Origin: Marinobacter sp. LQ44
GTDB lineage: Bacteria; Pseudomonadota; Gammaproteobacteria; Pseudomonadales; Oleiphilaceae
Direction: 5' to 3'
Assembly: GCF_001447155.2 (NCBI RefSeq)
Contig: NZ_CP014754.1
Span: 744,001 to 808,000, forward strand
Length of the DNA: 64,000 bases
In this document: in pieces, positions 31,301-41,319 of the stretch
Position numbering within the stretch: the stretch's first letter is position 1
Layout of the letters: each line of letters begins with the position of its first letter
Notes under the pieces: model-generated
What the model saw: only the letters and a program-made list of their open reading frames with translations
The model's database searches: none
What the model was told of the DNA's origin: nothing
Made by a program: the position numbers and the translations under genes

Positions 31301-32293
31301 GCCCGCCTTGGGCTTGGAGCCACGACCGGTCGCCCCTTCATCACGGATTTCGCCACCGGAGCCTGTCGCAGCACCGGCAAACGGTGAGATAGCCGTCGGG
31401 TGGTTATGGGTTTCCACCTTCATCAGTATATGCACTGGCTCCCGGTGATAACGGTAAACGCCGGTTTCCGGCGCCGGGAAGAAACGGCCCGCCTCGCTGC
31501 CGGTAATAACTGCAGCGTTGTCCTTATAGGCAGAGAGCACACCTTCGCTGTTCATCTCGAAAGTGTTCTTGATCATGGCAAACAGGGATTTTTCCTGACC
31601 TTCGCCGTCAATATCCCAGGAAGCATTAAAGATCTTGTGGCGGCAATGCTCCGAGTTCGCCTGGGCAAACATCATCAGCTCGACGTCGGTGGGGTCACGC
31701 TCAAGGTCGGTAAACGCTGTTACCAAGTAATCGATTTCATCGTCCGCGAGGGCAAGGCCCAGGCGCCCGTTTGCTTCAACCAGAGCACTCCGGCCACCAG
31801 CCAACACTGGCACCCGTCCCAGTGGCCTGGGCTCGTCATGGCTGAACAGCAACTCTGCCCCGCCCATCTCATGGAACACCTTCTGGGTCATCCGGTCATG
31901 CAGCAGAGCGGCGATTTTCTCGCGCTGCTCAAGGCCAAGTTTGCTGGAAGACCGCACGTAGTAGGCAATGCCGCGCTCGATTCTGCGAATCTGCCGCAGG
32001 CCACAGTTGCGCGCGATATCGGTGGCCTTACTGGACCAGGGAGAGAGTGTTCCCGGGCGCGGGACCACCAGGAACAGAACACCATCTGGCTGCTCCAGTT
32101 CAACGCTGGGCCCGTAAGTCAGAAGGCGATCAAGTATTGCCTGTTCCGAATCGGAAAGGTCGGCATCGAGATCCACAAAGTGCATAAATTCCGCGTATAC
32201 ATGCTCCACATCAGGAACAAGTTTCTGAATGCGGGAGTGCAGCTTTCTGGAACGGAAAGGCGAGAGCGCGGGAGCGCCGCGAAGTTCAAGCAT
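28388..32293 (-). CDS. purL: Phosphoribosylformylglycinamidine synthase
   Basis: A 1301-residue large-type PurL that converts FGAR, glutamine and ATP to FGAM in purine synthesis. Domains in order: PurS-like N-terminal region, linker, two AIRS-like ATP-binding halves (GNIRENH and GGGAASSM in the first), and a C-terminal class I glutaminase with nucleophile Cys in GVCNGCQM and the HPERVFR His-Glu pair. Length fits the single-chain gammaproteobacterial form (about 1295). The frame extends to 32407, but ATG 32293 matches the family start ([11 protein letters not shown]). Monocistronic, with its own terminator. Confidence 0.96.
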   Translation of the reverse strand: MLELRGAPALSPFRSRKLHSRIQKLVPDVEHVYAEFMHFVDLDADLSDSEQAILDRLLTYGPSVELEQPDGVLFLVVPRPGTLSPWSSKATDIARNCGLRQIRRIERGIAYYVRSSSKLGLEQREKIAALLHDRMTQKVFHEMGGAELLFSHDEPRPLGRVPVLAGGRSALVEANGRLGLALADDEIDYLVTAFTDLERDPTDVELMMFAQANSEHCRHKIFNASWDIDGEGQEKSLFAMIKNTFEMNSEGVLSAYKDNAAVITGSEAGRFFPAPETGVYRYHREPVHILMKVETHNHPTAISPFAGAATGSGGEIRDEGATGRGSKPKAGLAGFTVSNLNIPGDEQPWEFGYGKPERIASPLDIMIEGPIGGAAFNNEFGRPNLAGYFRTFEEKVPGAAGEEVRGYHKPIMIAGGLGNIRENHVEKGNIPVGAKLIVLGGPSMLIGLGGGAASSMDSGSSNENLDFASVQRDNPEMERRCQEVIDRCWQMGEDNPICFIHDVGAGGLSNAMPELVKDGGRGGKFELRDIPSDEPGMSPLEIWCNESQERYVMAVAPENLDLFDALCRRERCPYAVIGEATESHHLELGDSYFDDKPVDLPMEVLFGKPPRMHRSVARSSFTKPIFDSTKIDLHDAIRRVLRLPSVGSKSFLITIGDRTITGLVARDQMVGPWQVPVSDVAVTAASFDVRTGEAMAMGERTPLAVIDAPASGRMAVGEVITNLAAAAIGKLSDIRLSANWMAAAGHPGEDENLYEAVKAVGMELCPSLGITIPVGKDSMSMKTTWEEDNGEQKSVTAPLSLIVSGFAPVTDVARTLTPQLRSDAGETDLILIDLAAGQNRLGGSALAQVYRQVGAVAPDLDDPEDIKAFFAVVQGLNADGKLLAYHDRSDGGLFVTLAEMAFAGRTGLDIKLDGLAEDSSQFARELFNEELGAVIQVRRDDTSFVLQQFSAAGLGDHTSVVGTLNDKDRVRLTFGGDTVVDESRSELQRLWAETSYQIQSLRDNADCAQEEFDNLLDESDPGLSVDLAFDINEDVAAPFINAGARPKVAVLREQGVNGQVEMAAAFDRAGFEAIDVHMSDLLSGRITLEAFQSLVACGGFSYGDVLGAGEGWAKSILFNDRVRDQFAAFFNRQDTLALGVCNGCQMLSNLHELIPGSEGWPRFVRNQSEQFEARLVMVEVAPSPSAFLDGMAGSRMPIAVAHGEGRVEFASGNSAQSLADNELVAMRYVDNRGQQTTRYPYNPNGSEAGITGVTSRDGRVTIMMPHPERVFRAVQHSWRPDGWQEDGPWIRMFRNARRWIG

Positions 32294-32546
32294 GATATCA
32301 ACCTGTATCGCGCGAATCGGGGGACGTCTGAAAGGCCGCCATGATACTTGAAACCGAACGCAGGATACAGCGCAAGGTAGGTTCTTTAACGCGTGTACAA
32401 TTAACATTGTTTTGCACAGTAATTAATCAGTTTGATTGACCCCGCCGACGGCTCAGGGGATCATTGGGTGGCAGCAAGGAAAGCCTCAGGCATCATAAAA
32501 CAGGAAAAACAGTGACCCGGTCACAACCTCCTGAACATTGAGCTAT

Positions 32547-34079
32547 ATGGAGATCAGGGATTTGTCGCGATTTTTCAGGCATCTTCGTAGTACCAGTCTT
32601 CCGCTGGCGTTAGTGTTGACCACCGCATTGTCCGCGACCGGATGTTCCCGCCCGACCACGTTGCAGGAGGTTAGGGACGTTGGTGTGCTTCACGTGATTA
32701 CCCGCGTAGCGCCCTCTATTTATTACGAGGGTCGAGACGCACCGACAGGATATGATTACGAGCTTGCCCGCCGGTTCGCTGAAGAACTGGGGGTTGAACT
32801 CCGTGTGCGGGTGGCCGAAGACAACACCGAGATTCTCTCCGTTCTCTCGCGGAACTACGCCCACATCGGCCTCGCCGGCATGACAGAGCAACCCGATTTC
32901 GAAAGCCGGTATCGCGCCGTTCCCATCGGCGTGCAAGCGCAATCGGTTGTGGTTTATAACCGGGACTATTCCCGCCCCAGCTCGCTGGCCGACCTTGGCG
33001 GTGAAACCCTGCACCTGCTCGCTGACAGCAACCATGAGCACCTGATTGCCGATGACCCAGAGGGTGCCCAGATTCAACGGCACGTGCATCCCGGACTGGA
33101 TGCTGCGGGGCTGTTGGCGAGAGTGGAAACCGGAGACATTGCCTACGCCGCGGTTTCATCCAATGAGCTGGACCTCAACCACGTTTACTTTCCCATGGTT
33201 AAGGAAGGGTTTGCTCTGGGTGAGCCCAGAGACCTGGTGTGGCTGTTTCCGATCGCCCAGGATGAAACACTGGCGAACGCTGCCACAGGTTTTCTGGAGA
33301 GGGCCCGGGATAATGGCTCGATGGCACAATTGGCGGAACGATTTTACGGCCATCTCGACCGTTTAAACTATGTGGGTGCACGCACATTCATGCACCACGT
33401 GGAAAATCGCCTGCCAAAGTACCAGTCGCTGTTCCAGGACTACGCAAGAGACATTGACCTTGACTGGCGACTGCTCGCTGCGATCGGCTACCAGGAATCC
33501 CATTGGCGCCCGAATGCCGTGTCACCCACCGGGGTTCGGGGCTTGATGATGCTCACCCGCAACACCGCCAGCTACATTGGTATCAACAACCGCCTTGACC
33601 CCGAGGAGAGCATTGAAGGTGGCGCCCGCTATTTCAAGATGGTGCACGCCAAGATTCCCGAGCGTATTCCAGAGCCTGACCGCACCTGGTTCGCCCTGGC
33701 ATCTTACAATGTCGGGTTTGGCCATCTGGAAGATGCGCGAAGGTTGACGGAGTCCGCCGGCAGAGATCCGGATCGCTGGATGGATGTAAAAGAGTTTCTG
33801 CCGCTGCTGGCCCAGAAAGAGTGGTACACCAAAACCCGCTTCGGCTACGCCCGTGGCCACGAACCTGTGGTGTACGTGCAGAATATTCGTCGGTATTACG
33901 ATGTACTGACCCGCATCACGGAGCCCGACCAACCCAAACCTGACGCTGATCAGGAAGTGGTGTGGCTTGATCGGCAGCCTGAAGAAAAAGCAGTACTGGC
34001 AGAATCACCTGAGGCGCCAGGTCCGGATTTGCGGGCAGCCTTGCCGCCGGAACTGGGGGTGATTCCGCCCACGCTGTAA
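32547..34079 (+). CDS. mltF: Membrane-bound lytic transglycosylase F
   Basis: A 510-residue peptidoglycan lyase. A hydrophobic signal ends at Cys in SATGC (weak lipobox), then a periplasmic solute-binding-like domain (about 45-270) is followed by an SLT catalytic domain (about 290-430) with catalytic Glu in GYQESHW and the GLMMLT and ASYNVGFGHL motifs. It cleaves the MurNAc-GlcNAc bond to form 1,6-anhydro ends. Divergent from purL; I use ATG 32547 although a TTG nine bases upstream also keeps the frame. The C-terminal tail is acidic and proline-rich. Confidence 0.93.
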   Translation: MEIRDLSRFFRHLRSTSLPLALVLTTALSATGCSRPTTLQEVRDVGVLHVITRVAPSIYYEGRDAPTGYDYELARRFAEELGVELRVRVAEDNTEILSVLSRNYAHIGLAGMTEQPDFESRYRAVPIGVQAQSVVVYNRDYSRPSSLADLGGETLHLLADSNHEHLIADDPEGAQIQRHVHPGLDAAGLLARVETGDIAYAAVSSNELDLNHVYFPMVKEGFALGEPRDLVWLFPIAQDETLANAATGFLERARDNGSMAQLAERFYGHLDRLNYVGARTFMHHVENRLPKYQSLFQDYARDIDLDWRLLAAIGYQESHWRPNAVSPTGVRGLMMLTRNTASYIGINNRLDPEESIEGGARYFKMVHAKIPERIPEPDRTWFALASYNVGFGHLEDARRLTESAGRDPDRWMDVKEFLPLLAQKEWYTKTRFGYARGHEPVVYVQNIRRYYDVLTRITEPDQPKPDADQEVVWLDRQPEEKAVLAESPEAPGPDLRAALPPELGVIPPTL

Positions 34080-34101
34080 GTGGGCAAGCGCCTCCCGAGA
34101 C

Positions 34102-34596
34102 TCACCACGTGCACTCATCGCCACAATCTTCCTCACGCGCTTCCAGCGCTCGTTCTACCTGAGTCGCGGAGAAACCTCTGCGACTCAGGAATCGAGCCTG
34201 CCGCAGTTTCTCCGGCAAATCGTCATCCAGTCGCCCCAGGCCGTACCGTTTGGCACGTAAGCGGACAGCCCGCTGACACCAGCCCTCTTCCGAGACCACC
34301 TCGAGACATTCCGGTGTGAGATGAACGCCCCGCTGTTGCAGCTCTGCCAGGATCCTCAACGGCCCATAGCCGAGGTCCATTCTCTGCCGGGCATAGACAT
34401 CGGCAAAGCGCTGATCGTCCAACCAGCCTTCGCGCTCATACTCATCCAGGACAGAATCAATCAGATCGCCTGCAATACGCCGCTGCCGCAGTTTTAGCGC
34501 CAGCTCGTAACGACTGTGCTCTCTGCGGGCGAGCAGGCGCAATGCCGCAGAGCGGGCTTTGTATTCCGGGTCCTGCTCTTTTTCGTGTTTTGCCAT
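34102..34596 (-). CDS. recX: RecX family regulator of RecA
   Basis: A 164-residue, strongly charged helical protein with the RecX three-helix repeats (ARREHSRYELALKLRQR, WLDDQRFADVYARQR, GYGPLRILAELQQRGV). RecX binds RecA filaments and limits their extension. Start ATG 34596 has AAGGGG four bases upstream. It is not preceded by recA, unlike in many proteobacteria; the upstream neighbour is the divergent DUF349 gene. The C-terminus ends in a Cys-containing acidic tail. Confidence 0.9.
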   Translation of the reverse strand: MAKHEKEQDPEYKARSAALRLLARREHSRYELALKLRQRRIAGDLIDSVLDEYEREGWLDDQRFADVYARQRMDLGYGPLRILAELQQRGVHLTPECLEVVSEEGWCQRAVRLRAKRYGLGRLDDDLPEKLRQARFLSRRGFSATQVERALEAREEDCGDECTW

Positions 34597-34740
34597 AAAG
34601 CCCCTTCCCGCAAATGCATCCAAAACGCTAGACTATCGCCCGTCTTCTAACTACCCGGCCCACGCCTGTGAGCCGATGAACAGTGGCGGCCCACTTTGCC
34701 GCCACTGCTGACTGGTTTCAATCCCGAAGGATACCTTTGT

Positions 34741-37206
34741 ATGGCTGCATTCATTCAGAAACTGTTCAAGTCCCGCAAGGCCAACCCGGCAACCGCACCA
34801 CGGAAACCGGAAAAATCTGAACCCAGTCAACCCTCACAGGAAGAAACCAGGCAACTCCTAAAAGAGCAACAGGAACAACAACTGGACAGTAATCCAGACC
34901 AAGCCCTACTGGCCACATTAGCCATTGACGGGTTGACCGCAGCCATCCGCCTAGAAGCTGCCGCCGCTCTCACAGATGAGCACCAGCTACAACAGGTCCA
35001 GAAACAGGCCAAGGGCCGGGACAAGAGCGTTTACCAGACCGTCAAGCAGGCCCTTCAAGGCCTGAAGGAACAGCAAGCTGCCGAAGCAGCTGTGCGCCAG
35101 AGAATCCAAACTCTGATCGGCCAGGCTGAAGATCAGGCCGCCAGTGAAGACCTCAAACTCTATCAGGCACGGCTGGAAGCACTGCAGGATAGCTGGAGTG
35201 AGGTCCAGGCAAATGCCACAGCAGAGCAATCCCAGCAGTTTCTGGAGGCCGTGCACCGGTGCCGGGAGCGCCTGAAACAGATGGCACAAGCGCGGCAGGA
35301 ACAGGCTCGCCACCAGGAGCAGGCGATTCAACGCTCAGAGACACTGGCCCTGCTTGAGCAGACCCTGAACGACCTGACTTCCCAGGAATCCAGCACCCTA
35401 CCCTCCCTCTCCGCCCTGGACGCCCTGCAAAAAACCCAGGAAAACCGATGGCTGGAAGCCACCCGGGATACCCAGGTAGAGAAGCAGGAGCAAAAAGATT
35501 ACGAATCGCGAATGCTGGCGCTGCGCAACTATCTCAGCGCCGTTCGCAGGTTTACCCAGGCCAGGGACGCTCTTTCTGAGCTGACACAGGTAGCAGGTAC
35601 TGAAGAGGCTGACGATGGCCATCGTCAGAAAGCTCTGGAGCTGCTGAAAGAAATTGAGTGGCCATCCGACTTCCCCCAGCCAGCTGAGCTTGCGCCGGTT
35701 CGCAAACTGGCGGGCAAACCACGGCCAGCGCAACCGGCCGGCGGCAACCGGGACAAGCAGAAAGCCGTCGCCGAGGCGCTGCATGACACGCTGCCAAAGC
35801 TGGAGGCCGCCCTTGAGGCCAAGCAGTTCAAAGAGTCGAAACAATTACTCAAGCTCGCCCAGAACCAGTTCCAGCAATTGGACGATCGCCAGCGCAAACA
35901 CCTTCAGGCTCGAATGCAACTGCTCACCGGCCAGTTTCGGGAGCTGAGCGACTGGCAAGGGTTTGCCACGGAACCCAAGCAACTCGCCCTTTGCGAGCAA
36001 ATGGAGCATCTGGCGGATCAGCCTATTGAACCGGAAGCCAAGGCCGAGCGAATCAAAGCCTTACAAAACGAGTGGCGTGAACTGGGCGGTTCATCCGATC
36101 GTTCCCTATGGAGCCGTTTCAAGGCGGCATCCGACGCAGCCTACGAGCCCTGCAAAGCTTACTTTGAAGCAAAATCCGACCTGAAACAGGCCAACTTGCA
36201 CACGCGGGAAGCGATCTGTGTCCAGCTGGAGCACTTCCTGGCCAATGCCGACTGGTCGACCATCGACTGGAAGGCGGCAGAGCGCATTCACCAAACTGCC
36301 CGCCAGGAATGGAAAAGCGCCTGGCCGGTGGATTTCAAGGACAACCGCCAGGTACAAAAGCGTTTCGACGAGCTTCTCAAACAGCTGGAGCGCCCCCTTG
36401 ACGAGGAACGCCTGAAGAACGAAGCCCTGAAACAGGCCATTGTTGACCGCGCAAGGGCACTGATCGAGCACGAACCCCTGCAGGAAGCCATGGAGCAGGC
36501 GAAGGCACTGCAAACCGAATGGAAAGCCATCGGCATTACCCGTCACCGGGAAGATCGCAAAATGTGGCAGGCATTCCGCAAAGCCTGTGACCAGATTTTC
36601 GCGCGCCGGGATGCCCAGCGTTCAGCGCGCCAGCAGGCGACAGAAGAGGCGGACCAGGCCGCACAGGCCGTGCTGGCCCAATACCAACACCTAAACGCAG
36701 AAGCCGATGACGCCGTGCTGAGTGAAGCCCGGGGTGCGGTAAAGCAGATTGCCGGCGGCGCGCTTTCGGGCGAGGTTAAAGACCGGGTTCAACAGCTGCG
36801 GCAACGGCTGGACAGGATTACCCAGGCCAGAGCAATGGCCAATACCCTCGAGTCCTGGAAAACGCTGATCACCGACAAGGCCCAGGGACGCCTGGCCGAC
36901 GATGCCCTGCCGTCCCATTGGGCCAAATTGAGCAACGGGACCGACCGATTAGCTGGCAAAGATCTGGCCATACGGGCCGAAATTCTGGCGGGCGCACCCA
37001 CTCCGGAACAGGACCAGCAGCGCCGGATGGAAATTCAGGTTCAGAGGCTGGCCGAGGGGCTCGGTAATGGCGAGACCGAAACGCCCCTCAAAGAACTGGA
37101 AAGACTGGTGGCCCTATGGTGCAGCCAGCCTGGCGGCGATGATGTAACGCCGGAAAATGCCGACCGTCTGAACCGGGCGCTGGACGCCATGCTTGCGTCA
37201 GACTGA
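34741..37206 (+). CDS. DUF349 helical repeat protein
   Basis: An 821-residue, almost entirely helical and charge-rich protein with several DUF349 repeats (for example EWRELGGSSDRSLWSRFKAA and EWKAIGITRHREDRKMWQAF, each a W-x-x-h...W-x-x-F pattern). There is no signal peptide or membrane segment. The family is widespread but without a settled role. ATG 34741 is preceded by AAGGAT at nine bases; the frame opens 45 bases earlier without a ribosome site. It converges on the ComFB-like gene with only 2 bases between stops. Confidence 0.88.
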   Translation: MAAFIQKLFKSRKANPATAPRKPEKSEPSQPSQEETRQLLKEQQEQQLDSNPDQALLATLAIDGLTAAIRLEAAAALTDEHQLQQVQKQAKGRDKSVYQTVKQALQGLKEQQAAEAAVRQRIQTLIGQAEDQAASEDLKLYQARLEALQDSWSEVQANATAEQSQQFLEAVHRCRERLKQMAQARQEQARHQEQAIQRSETLALLEQTLNDLTSQESSTLPSLSALDALQKTQENRWLEATRDTQVEKQEQKDYESRMLALRNYLSAVRRFTQARDALSELTQVAGTEEADDGHRQKALELLKEIEWPSDFPQPAELAPVRKLAGKPRPAQPAGGNRDKQKAVAEALHDTLPKLEAALEAKQFKESKQLLKLAQNQFQQLDDRQRKHLQARMQLLTGQFRELSDWQGFATEPKQLALCEQMEHLADQPIEPEAKAERIKALQNEWRELGGSSDRSLWSRFKAASDAAYEPCKAYFEAKSDLKQANLHTREAICVQLEHFLANADWSTIDWKAAERIHQTARQEWKSAWPVDFKDNRQVQKRFDELLKQLERPLDEERLKNEALKQAIVDRARALIEHEPLQEAMEQAKALQTEWKAIGITRHREDRKMWQAFRKACDQIFARRDAQRSARQQATEEADQAAQAVLAQYQHLNAEADDAVLSEARGAVKQIAGGALSGEVKDRVQQLRQRLDRITQARAMANTLESWKTLITDKAQGRLADDALPSHWAKLSNGTDRLAGKDLAIRAEILAGAPTPEQDQQRRMEIQVQRLAEGLGNGETETPLKELERLVALWCSQPGGDDVTPENADRLNRALDAMLASD

Positions 37207-37208
37207 AC

Positions 37209-37472
37209 TCAGTCCCGCTGGTGCTCACTGACAAAATCCCTGGCCTGCTTCACCGCGGCCAGGGATTTTTGTTTCATCTCTTTCAACTCTTCATCCGCCA
37301 GATAAAACATCATATCAATCGTATGCCGATAGTAGCGGGCGGGCAACCGGTTCAAAGCCACACACATCACGTCTGTCAGGTAATCCGCCGTGTCCGTTTC
37401 CTGCCGAGTGGCATCAATGGCGTCCAGCACCAGCCGTTCGTAGAAGTTGTCGATCGCGTCTCTCAGTGACAT
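37209..37472 (-). CDS. ComFB family protein
   Basis: An 87-residue protein resembling the late-competence ComFB family: an N-terminal NFYERLVLDAI helix and the ALNRLPARYY segment are the recognised parts. The family is found in many non-competent bacteria, and the two Cys-rich metal sites seen in some members are reduced here to a single Cys (DVMCVALN). Start ATG 37472 has AGGTG six bases upstream. No competence genes are nearby, so the family name should not be read as a function. Confidence 0.8.
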   Translation of the reverse strand: MSLRDAIDNFYERLVLDAIDATRQETDTADYLTDVMCVALNRLPARYYRHTIDMMFYLADEELKEMKQKSLAAVKQARDFVSEHQRD

Positions 37473-37662
37473 AACCACACCTATGCCTGCTTGCTGATGA
37501 TCTACTCTTCAACATAGAAGGCGAACCGCCTGCTGTCATTGTGACTGAGCAATTTAGCCAATGGGATTGGCAGCGCCTGTCATTACCCAGCGCAGCGAGT
37601 AACCGCTATGGTTACTGCTCTGAATCTAACGTGCCCGGAAAACAATCAACAGAGGAACAACC

Positions 37663-38871
37663 ATGACAACCGAGGCGTACATCTTCGATGCCGTCCGCAC
37701 GCCACGCGGCCGCGGAAAGAAAGACGGATCTTTGCACAGCGTCAAACCCATCTCCCTGCTGACCACCGTGCTCAAGGCCCTGCAGGAGCGTAACCAGCTC
37801 GATACCGCCCAGGTAGACGACATCGTGATGGGTTGTGTCACCGCCGTGGGCGATCAGGGCGCGGATATCGCCAAAACTGCCGCACTCGCAGCCGACTGGG
37901 ACGAAAAAGTGGCCGGCGTCACCTTGAACCGTTTCTGCGCCTCCGGCCTGGAAGCCGTTAACCTGGCTGCCATGAAAGTGCGTTCCGGCTGGGAAGACAT
38001 GGTGGTTGCCGGTGGTGTCGAGGCGATGTCTCGCGTTCCGATGGGCTCCGATGGCGGCGCCTGGGCAACCGACCCGGAAACCAACCTGCACACCGGTTTC
38101 ATGCCTCAGGGCATCGGTGCCGATCTGATCGCCACTCTGGAAGGCTTCAGTCGCGAAGATGTCGATGGCTTTGCTGTGAAATCCCAGCAAAAAGCGGCCA
38201 GCGCCTGGGATAAGGGCTACTTTGCGAAATCCATTGTGCCGGTCACCGACCAGAACGGCGTGGTCATCCTGGACCGGGACGAGCATGTACGCGGTAACAC
38301 CACCGTAGAATCCCTTGCCGGCCTCAAGCCCTCGTTCCAGATGATGGGCGAAATGGGCTTTGATGGCGTCGCCCGAGAGAAGTATCACTACGTAGAGAAG
38401 ATCAATCACGTGCACCACGCCGGCAATTCCTCCGGCATTGTCGACGGCGCCACCGCCATGCTGATCGGCAGCGAAGCCAAAGGCAAAGAACTGGGCCTGA
38501 AGCCCCGCGCCCGCATTGTCGCCACTGCGGTTACCAGCACCGACCCCACCATCATGCTCACCGGCCCGGCCCCTGCTGCCCGTAAGGCGCTGGAGAAAGC
38601 CGGCATGACCGTGGACCAGATCGACCTGTTTGAAGTGAACGAAGCCTTCGCCTCGGTGGTGATGCGTTTCCAGAAAGAACTGTCCGTTCCGGACGAGAAA
38701 GTGAACGTCAATGGCGGCGCCATCGCCATGGGCCACCCGTTGGGTGCTACCGGCGCCATCATCCTCGGCACCCTGCTGGATGAACTGGAACGCCGTGAAC
38801 TGCGCTACGGCCTGGCCACCCTGTGTGTGGGCGGCGGCATGGGCATTGCCACCATCATCGAGCGCGTCTGA
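37663..38871 (+). CDS. Acyl-CoA/acetyl-CoA thiolase of a beta-oxidation pair
   Basis: A 402-residue thiolase. Acyl-enzyme Cys in RFCASG, His in GHPLGATGA and the second Cys in CVGGGMG are all present. It cleaves 3-ketoacyl-CoA with CoA to acetyl-CoA, or runs the condensation. The next gene, 31 bases on, encodes the hydratase/dehydrogenase protein, so this is the FadI-like partner of a FadIJ-type pair. The RBS is AGAGGAA eight bases before ATG. Chain-length preference cannot be read. Confidence 0.92.
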   Translation: MTTEAYIFDAVRTPRGRGKKDGSLHSVKPISLLTTVLKALQERNQLDTAQVDDIVMGCVTAVGDQGADIAKTAALAADWDEKVAGVTLNRFCASGLEAVNLAAMKVRSGWEDMVVAGGVEAMSRVPMGSDGGAWATDPETNLHTGFMPQGIGADLIATLEGFSREDVDGFAVKSQQKAASAWDKGYFAKSIVPVTDQNGVVILDRDEHVRGNTTVESLAGLKPSFQMMGEMGFDGVAREKYHYVEKINHVHHAGNSSGIVDGATAMLIGSEAKGKELGLKPRARIVATAVTSTDPTIMLTGPAPAARKALEKAGMTVDQIDLFEVNEAFASVVMRFQKELSVPDEKVNVNGGAIAMGHPLGATGAIILGTLLDELERRELRYGLATLCVGGGMGIATIIERV

Positions 38872-38902
38872 ACGCCACTTTCACCCAATAAAGGAACCGA
38901 CC

Positions 38903-41053
38903 ATGAGTGCCATCCAATACGAACTGGGTTCAGACCAGATTCTGACCCTGACCATCGACATGCCAGGCCAGTCCGCCAATACCATGAACGGCGAGTTTCG
39001 CACCGCACTGACCGAAACCGTCAATAAGGTCAAAGGTGACCTGGACAACATCAAAGGTATCATTCTCGCCTCCGCCAAGAAGACCTTCTTCGCCGGCGGC
39101 GACCTGAACGAACTGTACAAAGTCACCCGCGAGCAGGCCAAAGAATTCGAAGACATGGTCAACGGCCTGAAAGCCGACATGCGGGCGCTGGAAACCTGTG
39201 GCAAACCTGTGGTGGCTGCCATCAACGGCACCGCTCTGGGTGGTGGCCTGGAACTCGCCCTGGCCTGCCATCACCGCGTCGCCATTGATGACGACCGCAC
39301 CCAACTGGGCCTGCCGGAAGTCACCCTTGGCTTGCTGCCTGGCGGTGGCGGTACCCAGCGCCTGCCCCGGATGATCGGCCTGGAAGCCGCTTTCCCGTTC
39401 CTGATGGAAGGCAAGAAGGTGAATCCGAAATCGGCCCTGAAAGCGGGCATCGTGGATGAATTGGCCAATTCACCGGAAGACATGATTGCCAAGGCCCGGG
39501 CCTTCATCGAGGCTAATCCCAAGTGCCAGCAGCCCTGGGATCAGAAGGGCTTCAAATTCCCCGGTGGCGCCCCGCACCACCCTGCCATGGCGCAGAAACT
39601 TGCTATCGCGCCCGCCATGCTCAAGCAGAAGACCAAAGGCTGCTACCCAGCGCCGGAGCGAATTCTGGCCGCCGCCGTGGAAGGCGCCCAGGTAGACTTT
39701 GACAATGGCAGCCTGATTGAAACCCGCTACTTCGCCGAACTGGCCACCGGCCAGGTTGCCAAAAATATGACCGGCACCTTCTGGTTCCAGCTCAACGCCA
39801 TCAAGGCTGGCGGCAGCCGCCCGGACGGTGTCGCCCCGGAAACATTCAAAAAAGTGGGTGTACTGGGTGCCGGCATGATGGGCGCAGGCATAGCCTACTC
39901 CACTGCCAGCCGCGGCATTGAGGTGGTTCTGAAAGACGTCGCCACCGAAAACGCCGAGAAAGGCAAAAGCTACTCCGAGAACCTGCTGGCCAAGAAAGTC
40001 AGCCGCGGCCGCATGACCGAAGCCCAGAAAGACGAAGTTTTGGCTCGTATCAAGGCCACGGCTTCCGCTGACGATCTGGAAGGCTGCGACCTGATCATCG
40101 AAGCCGTGTTCGAGGACAGCGACCTGAAAGCCAGGGTTACCCAGGAAGCCGAGCCAAAAATGGTGACCAACGGCATCTTTGCCTCCAACACCTCCACCAT
40201 CCCCATTACCCAACTGTCCCAGGCCTCCTCCAGGCCGGAGAACTTCATCGGCCTGCACTTCTTCTCACCGGTGGACAAAATGCAGCTGGTGGAAATCATT
40301 GTCGGCGAGAAAACCTCTGATGACACCCTGGCCCGGGCGTTCGACTATGTGCAGCAGATCGGCAAGATCCCCATTGTGGTGAACGACAGCCGTGGCTTCT
40401 TCACGTCCCGGGTGTTCGGTACGTTCGTGAACGAGGGCATCAGTATGTTGGCTGAGGGTATTCACCCCTCCAGCATCGAGAATGCAGGGCTTTTGGCTGG
40501 CATGCCCGTGGGGCCGTTGGCCATCTCCGACGAAGTCAGCATGACCCTGATGCAGAACATCCGCGCGCAAAGCAAGAAAGACACCGAAGCCGCCGGTGGC
40601 ACCTGGCAGCCGCATCCGGCCGAAGCCGTCATCGATGCCATGGTGGATACCCACGGCCGCAAGGGCAAAGCCGCAGGCGCCGGTTTCTACGAATACCCTG
40701 AGAAAGGTAAGAAGTACCTGTGGCCGGAACTGGAGAACCTGTTTGTGGACCAGGCCAAGGCCCGAAAGGTGCAGCTGCAGGATCTAAAAGACCGCATACT
40801 GTTCATGCAGGCGATCGAGACCATCCGCTGTCTCGAGGAAGGCGTGTTGAGAACCGTGGAAGATGCCAACATTGGCAGTATCTTTGGCATCGGCTACGCC
40901 CCCTGGACCGGTGGTGCCATCCAGTTTGTCAACCAGTACGGGGTTCGTGCTTTTGCCGAGCGGGCACAGCAGCTGGCTGACCACTATGGGGAGCGATTCA
41001 CACCACCTGCACTGCTTCTGCAAAAGGCAGAAAACAACGAGTCCTTCGCCTGA
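38903..41053 (+). CDS. Multifunctional enoyl-CoA hydratase/3-hydroxyacyl-CoA dehydrogenase (FadJ-like)
   Basis: A 716-residue two-enzyme protein. The N-terminal crotonase domain (about 1-190) has FFAGGDLNELYK and two conserved Glu (GGGLELALA and LPEVTLGLLPGGG); the NAD-binding domain begins with GVLGAGMMGAGIA (about 312) and contains the catalytic His segment LHFFSPVDKM; C-terminal dehydrogenase repeats follow. It hydrates and oxidises acyl-CoA in beta-oxidation. Start ATG 38903 follows AAAGGAA; the frame extends into the thiolase gene but without family match. E. coli FadJ is almost the same length. A weak terminator follows. Confidence 0.93.
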   Translation: MSAIQYELGSDQILTLTIDMPGQSANTMNGEFRTALTETVNKVKGDLDNIKGIILASAKKTFFAGGDLNELYKVTREQAKEFEDMVNGLKADMRALETCGKPVVAAINGTALGGGLELALACHHRVAIDDDRTQLGLPEVTLGLLPGGGGTQRLPRMIGLEAAFPFLMEGKKVNPKSALKAGIVDELANSPEDMIAKARAFIEANPKCQQPWDQKGFKFPGGAPHHPAMAQKLAIAPAMLKQKTKGCYPAPERILAAAVEGAQVDFDNGSLIETRYFAELATGQVAKNMTGTFWFQLNAIKAGGSRPDGVAPETFKKVGVLGAGMMGAGIAYSTASRGIEVVLKDVATENAEKGKSYSENLLAKKVSRGRMTEAQKDEVLARIKATASADDLEGCDLIIEAVFEDSDLKARVTQEAEPKMVTNGIFASNTSTIPITQLSQASSRPENFIGLHFFSPVDKMQLVEIIVGEKTSDDTLARAFDYVQQIGKIPIVVNDSRGFFTSRVFGTFVNEGISMLAEGIHPSSIENAGLLAGMPVGPLAISDEVSMTLMQNIRAQSKKDTEAAGGTWQPHPAEAVIDAMVDTHGRKGKAAGAGFYEYPEKGKKYLWPELENLFVDQAKARKVQLQDLKDRILFMQAIETIRCLEEGVLRTVEDANIGSIFGIGYAPWTGGAIQFVNQYGVRAFAERAQQLADHYGERFTPPALLLQKAENNESFA

Positions 41054-41060
41054 CCCTACC

Positions 41061-41090
41061 GGCCGGAGGGATTTCTCCTCCGGCCATTTT
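41061..41090 (+). terminator. Terminator after the beta-oxidation pair
   Basis: GGCCGGAGG (41061-41069) pairs with CCTCCGGCC (41077-41085) around a seven-base loop, followed by ATTTT. The T-run is short but the stem is strong. The remaining 230 bases before 41320 hold no gene; TACAAT at 41211-41216 is a possible -10 for prc. Confidence 0.75.
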
Positions 41091-41319
41091 ACACCCCCTC
41101 CTCTTTACTTCCTGCAACCTGCCCCAATCTTAAAAGATAGGCAGCAACGTATATGGACATATTGTCACGAAGCGATACCCATGGCCTATGGCAACAGGTG
41201 TAGCGGTTGCCTACAATAAATTTATTGAGGGTCAGAGCCGTCGTCAAAGTCATCGGTGTCTGAACATGTTAGGCTGAAACCAGATCGTTAAGCCGTCCAG
41301 TATCGTCAGGTATGCATTT

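Noticed and set aside
29423..31387. Plus-strand open frame of 654 codons
   Set aside because: It lies wholly antisense to purL, which has complete family motifs and normal length; the frame reflects codon bias on the opposite strand.
37209..37472. Reading the ComFB-like gene as evidence of natural competence
   Set aside because: No competence genes are nearby and the family occurs in bacteria not known to be competent.
37612..38736. Minus-strand open frame of 374 codons
   Set aside because: Antisense to the thiolase, which has all its catalytic residues.
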